64,000 nucleotides of DNA, from the NCBI GenBank assembly GCA_964411985.1, contig CAYPNF010000046.1:1-64000 (forward strand), read 5' to 3'. Made by a program: the position numbers and the translations under genes. This document shows positions 61,201 to 64,000 of the stretch, one piece after another. Position 1 is the first letter of the stretch, and each line of letters opens with the position of its first letter. The notes under the pieces are model-generated. The model saw only the letters and a list, made by a program, of their open reading frames with translations. It searched no databases and was not told where the DNA came from. The stretch is from CAYPNF01 sp964411985 (GTDB taxonomy: Bacteria > Verrucomicrobiota > Verrucomicrobiia > Limisphaerales > J093).

Positions 61201-63417
61201 AGCATCAAACAGCTTGATCTGGATTTGGTCCGGCACGGTAAAGGCCGCTCGGTTGAAGTAGAGGGTACCCACTCCAGGTGAAGGAATATCTCCGGAGACC
61301 ACCAGTGCGAAATCCTGTTCGGGACGAGGCAAGTCCCGTCCATCGATGTCCTCCACTACATTGTGAGCCCGTACCCGGACGAGGTACTGTCCAACCTGGG
61401 GACTCGAGACGCGTACCGCTTCGACGTTGTTGATCCGGTCTGCCGAAGGGGCGTCAGGGACGGATTCTCCGTTCAGAAACTGGTTGCCTCGGTAGATGCG
61501 CCCGTCGGGTGCGACGACCTCCAGGTCCAGGTCGTTGACCAGGGCGGGAATGGCCGCGGGAAGGCCAGGAACGTCCGTATAGACCAAAGTGACTTTCAGG
61601 GCCTCAGCAGTGGTTCCGACCAGGACCTGCTTTTCGACGGATTGTCCCGAGGAAAGCCTCGCCTGCTGGTCCAGGAACTGGAGGTTGGCGGTGGTGGCCA
61701 CGAGTTCGGTGAGATCGACCCGCCCCCATCCTTCATCCGCGTTGGGCACCGGGCCGGTTCCGGCCCAGGCCTCCATGTCCACCGCAGAGTGAATGAGAGC
61801 GGCTTTGGTTAGCGCGGGGGAGGGGGTGGCTCCGTTGTGGGTTTGGCGGTAATACTGCACGAACACCGCGGCGGCACCCGATACATGCGGCCCGGCCTGG
61901 CTGGTTCCTCCTTGGTAAAGGTAGTTCTCCGAGATGGGCGACCACGCGTTCTCGTCAGAAGCATAGGCCGATTTGAGGGACGCAATCCACGTGCCTGGTG
62001 CCACGACATCGGGTTTGATGCGTCCATCTTCGCAGGGGCCACGGCTGGAGAAATCCGCCATGGATTCGGCTCCCTCGGCATAGAGGAAGAACTCGGGACG
62101 ATCATTCTGGGAAGCGCCCGTGGCGATGACGTTCTTGCCCACAGCGGGACTGCCGATGGTCTGGCTGCCTGGACCTGCATTGCCGGCTGAGAACTCCAAG
62201 ATGTAAGGCTGAGAACCAGGCATGTCCGCGTCCGCGTCCCTGACAAGGGCGTCGAACTCCGCTGCGCTGAGGTCGTAGCGGCCCTGGGTGTCGTCGCCCC
62301 AGCTGTTCGATCCGATGACCGCCCCGGCGCGAACCGCATCGTGCGTGAGGACCTCATAGGTGGGTGGTGCTTCATAATTGCCAGCGCCGTCGAAGATGCG
62401 CTGAGCCACCAAGTGTGCCCCCGGCGCGACCCCCAATCCATAGAGAGCGGGTTTGCGGCCCGAGGGTAGTTCGTCCGGGTCGAGAAACTCAATCAACTCA
62501 CCGCCACTTTCGTCGGTTTCCCCAGTCGCCCCATTGCCGGCGATAATCCCCGCGACATGGGTCCCGTGACTATGCTCGTCCGAAGCGTCCTGCAGGCTGC
62601 CGTAGTAGAAGAGGGCGTCCACCCTGCCTGCCAAGTCGGGGTGCATCGTTTCCTTTTCGCCGGTATGGAGCCCGCTGTCGGCCACGGCAACCGTCACCCC
62701 GCGGCCATCATAGCCGAGGTCTTGAACAATCGTTCCGTGGGCATTGGTCGTGTCAGGCTCCCCACCGACGATCCAGGAGGCTACCTCATCCATCAGTTTC
62801 ATTCTGGGTGCTGCTTCAACCCAGAGCACGGAGGAAAGGCTGGCCAGGCTGGACAGCTGGCTGGACGGGACGTTGCCGTGGAGTATACGCCCGGAGTGCA
62901 TGGGGCGTCCCATACGAGTCTCCCGCAACATGCGCACGGTGCGCAGGGTCTCGGCCTGGGTCGCGGCGGGACTCAGCAATACGCTGACGGCCAGATCCTT
63001 GCCAGGGCCTTGAGCCCCAGTTTGTAGGCTTTTCTCCACTTTGTATGCCGGGAAGTACTCCCCCACCCAGCGAACGAAGGAAAGGCTCCGCAGACCGGCA
63101 AGCGAGGTGCCTGAAAGGCGGGCAACAAAGGCATCTTCAGGGACATACCTTAGGAGGAGGACATTCCTCGCGCGCAGCACCTCTTTCCATTCGGGTTTCA
63201 GACGATCTTGCAGTTGAACAAGATACAGCCCTGTTACCTCCGGATCGCCCCCTTGGAGCCGGGCTTTCGAGGCAGGCTCAGGGTCGGGAGTAGCCAGCAT
63301 CTGGTTGCGGAGGCGGATGGGCTTGGTGTCCGCGTTGGATGTCTCCGCCAAGCCAAAGAGCCAAAGAGCCAGCAGGCTCAGCCCAATCCAAGGTCGAAAT
63401 GACACATACTTGCGCAT
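58246..63417 (-). CDS. Giant secreted S8 (subtilisin-like) serine protease
   Basis: A 1723-residue exported protein (signal SLLALWLFGLAETSNA). Catalytic residues are Asp247 in VAVADSGLH, His284 in HSHGTHVAG, the oxyanion Asn413 in SAGNAGPG and Ser506 in GGTSQAGPHVSG; the usual Met after the Ser is Gln. An N-terminal prodomain-like region (about 60-210) precedes it. Several fibronectin III-like domains and a GATase-like section follow (VLLVDAYVRENDLDPTEIPL). A MAM/jelly-roll-like domain (about 1390-1560) and an Asp-rich calcium linker (DTNHNGIPDSWEE, DSDGDHMSDYQEF) lead to the C-terminal domain (YRILSSSDLRTWSAA). ATG 63417 is used; GTG 63432 is possible. It lies 126 bp upstream of the CheR gene on the same strand. 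Confidence 0.93.
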   Translation of the reverse strand: MRKYVSFRPWIGLSLLALWLFGLAETSNADTKPIRLRNQMLATPDPEPASKARLQGGDPEVTGLYLVQLQDRLKPEWKEVLRARNVLLLRYVPEDAFVARLSGTSLAGLRSLSFVRWVGEYFPAYKVEKSLQTGAQGPGKDLAVSVLLSPAATQAETLRTVRMLRETRMGRPMHSGRILHGNVPSSQLSSLASLSSVLWVEAAPRMKLMDEVASWIVGGEPDTTNAHGTIVQDLGYDGRGVTVAVADSGLHTGEKETMHPDLAGRVDALFYYGSLQDASDEHSHGTHVAGIIAGNGATGETDESGGELIEFLDPDELPSGRKPALYGLGVAPGAHLVAQRIFDGAGNYEAPPTYEVLTHDAVRAGAVIGSNSWGDDTQGRYDLSAAEFDALVRDADADMPGSQPYILEFSAGNAGPGSQTIGSPAVGKNVIATGASQNDRPEFFLYAEGAESMADFSSRGPCEDGRIKPDVVAPGTWIASLKSAYASDENAWSPISENYLYQGGTSQAGPHVSGAAAVFVQYYRQTHNGATPSPALTKAALIHSAVDMEAWAGTGPVPNADEGWGRVDLTELVATTANLQFLDQQARLSSGQSVEKQVLVGTTAEALKVTLVYTDVPGLPAAIPALVNDLDLEVVAPDGRIYRGNQFLNGESVPDAPSADRINNVEAVRVSSPQVGQYLVRVRAHNVVEDIDGRDLPRPEQDFALVVSGDIPSPGVGTLYFNRAAFTVPDQIQIKLFDADLSAQNSVAVQLNTSSDPTGKPVVLLRAGPGGVFTNSIATTLSSEPGSGEITLVHEDLIQATYLDASPAATRTALARVDLIPPAIGMIEATNRLGNVAITWNTDEAASGTVVFGTNLPLANAITNTVLLTGQRVVISGLQTGVEYKYYVVATDEAGNRATNDNNGILFSFLPTPASTVLLVDAYVRENDLDPTEIPLTTYTDALDAAGVSYDIWDLTQPDSPSPNTNDLSPFAIVIWRTSDSFFSTSAITPAQQATLSSYVQDGGALFYCSMEALSRIGPTSFRTNILHVQSFAEDAQVPSVLGIDNEPLTSGMDMALDYTLYDNDVLQLLGIDPDVSDTFTPTTNAIPILLEPITGRIAGIKSPRPGSDSKGRVVFFSFPFDTLPERGDAPNNRAAVMRNVLSFLAPGLNGLGSVSFDNTAYTIPSLVTVEVSDSDLAGSKTCQITVSTSSSTGSLSLTLDETVRKGTFRGFFTLVATNEPMSAGRLPAKHGDTLRAEYADNLARGSAQALAQVDVQIPTISSVQVDPEYEQATVIWLTSKPTDALVQFGESLFLGRTAYESELSPEHEVILTGLAPGRSYFYQVVSRDRAGNTKIDDNNGKMYTFRTLQPAAPPITFDFEDGGASWAVWPGVMGEEGSVWQLGIPANGMETEAHSPTNAWASNLTGDAIDVADSRLVSPAIDLTGGNQATLRFWQSYDFSERSDLDIYEVGELYVSTNNAATWTLLDAYDEGSGGWEEIEISLTPYLGRVIRLSWYYGFFTLEPHPRPGWLIDDVTVTVTNVIRGTVVVTNNLAQASFSLSGPSTLSGRGLLTVFNDVIPGEYVTTFDPVPFFITPPPQTNVLTGTNVLALRSVYSIADTNHNGIPDSWEETYLGGVESSHPPETDSDGDHMSDYQEFMAGTNPTNNLSTLVLQPPVLGSGDTVQVAWETAPGRAYRILSSSDLRTWSAATPWIYPTTTSYSLALPIPNTARPYMLRLEASP

Positions 63418-63700
63418 AAACCGTACCGGCACCTAATCGCACACACTAGCTCGTTCCTGAGACAACTATGGCTAATGGTGCATGATAGCCCAAGCCATTA
63501 TCCACCAGGCATCCCGTTGATGTCCAATCAGAACAACGTTCCAACTTCTCAAGAGGCGAAACAACTCAGAACGCTACGTTGGCCTGAAAAGAGCAGACGG
63601 TGTGCCATCCAGCGGTTAGATGAGGAGGGACTTTCTGGCCGGAGTGGATCGAGGCAAAGTTCTCGCCTTGTGCCGGTGTTTGTCCTACTTTCGCTGCGTA

Positions 63701-64000
63701 TGAGCAAACATTCTGGTCTCAACTGGTTCGCCATCAACCTTGGAACCGCCCTTGTTACCTCGCTCGGCCTTGTGGCACACGCTCAGCCTGACCCGAATTG
63801 GCTTGGGCATGATCGTCTTCGACCGCCTCCGCCGGCGGTGGATTCTGGCGCGCCCAGCACCCAGGATAAGGTTGGCAAAGCCCCTTCCGACGCGGTGGTC
63901 CTGTTTGACGGCTCCGATTTGTCGAAGTGGGTCAGCATGGACGGGTCACCCACCAAGTGGATCATGAAGGATGGATACATGGAATGTGTGTCCGGCAGTG
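63701..64000 (+). CDS. DUF1080-type protein, N-terminal part (cut by window edge)
   Basis: The first 100 residues are visible and the frame stays open to the window end. A signal peptide (INLGTALVTSLGLVAHA) and a Pro-rich linker precede the domain start DAVVLFDGSDLSKWVSMDGS and WIMKDGYMECV, which is the hallmark of DUF1080 (3-keto-disaccharide hydrolase/concanavalin-like) proteins of Verrucomicrobiota and Planctomycetota. They act on periplasmic 3-keto-glycosides made by exported Gfo/Idh/MocA enzymes such as the one at 12100. It is divergent from the S8 protease, with 283 bp between the start codons that hold nothing else I can support. Confidence 0.88.

Noticed and set aside
61809..62492. 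A 227-codon alternative frame inside the S8 protease
   Set aside because: It overlaps the catalytic domain in another frame, is Ser/Arg/Pro-rich and has no domain.
1..64000. tRNA, rRNA, riboswitch or prophage elements
   Set aside because: Reading both strands, I found no cloverleaf, rRNA-like stretch, known riboswitch core, transposase or integrase.

Overview
This window looks like a chromosomal segment of a Verrucomicrobiota bacterium, probably a Pedosphaera/Limisphaerales-like lineage. The evidence is indirect: very large secreted proteins with LVVW-type repeats, a C-terminal SSDLRTW-like domain, calcium-binding D-x-D-x-D-G linkers, a Tat-exported Gfo/Idh/MocA oxidoreductase, a DUF1080 protein, GH2 and GH20-like enzymes, few clear Shine-Dalgarno sites and high GC. 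No rRNA, tRNA, CRISPR array, transposase or integrase was recognised.

Region 1 (1-7.5 kb, minus strand) is the most unusual part. In transcription order it holds a stand-alone receiver protein, a DszB-like desulfinase homologue with the catalytic Cys/His/Arg positions kept, a rhodanese, a C_GCAxxG_C_C protein, a glycyl radical enzyme (GRE) with an unusual active-site loop, a second rhodanese, a PfkA-fold protein with altered catalytic motifs, and the start of a ferredoxin-like protein. My inference is an anaerobic organosulfur (sulfinate/sulfonate) pathway in which the GRE rearranges or cleaves the carbon skeleton, the desulfinase releases sulfite and the rhodaneses handle sulfane sulfur. The GRE activase should lie beyond the left edge.

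Region 2 (7.7-25.5 kb) mixes secreted or exported proteins (1132-aa LVVW-repeat protein, SGNH hydrolase, Tat oxidoreductase, carbohydrate-binding protein, unknown protein, esterase/toroid fusion) with housekeeping genes mfd, pyrF and an rlmI-like methyltransferase. Region 3 (25.6-31.3 kb) is sensory: a chemoreceptor with a CxxCH heme motif, a PAS/HisKA_2 kinase with its receiver partner, and a second chemoreceptor.

Region 4 (31.4-40.7 kb) is bounded by two about 90% identical 137/138-bp direct repeats. It contains a 2553-codon secreted-protein reading frame interrupted by one in-frame amber codon (its C-terminus is an alpha/beta hydrolase) and a membrane-anchored protein. Region 5 (40.9-47.3 kb) carries a DegT-type aminotransferase, a cytosolic Gfo/Idh/MocA oxidoreductase, a GH2 and a GH20-like protein, suggesting amino-sugar or glycan metabolism. 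Region 6 (47.3-51.7 kb) has cytochrome bd (cydAB, short Q-loop) amid gene debris, a CIA30 protein and a GNAT. Region 7 (51.7-64 kb) has two hybrid histidine kinases, a CheR methyltransferase, a giant S8 protease and the start of a DUF1080 protein.
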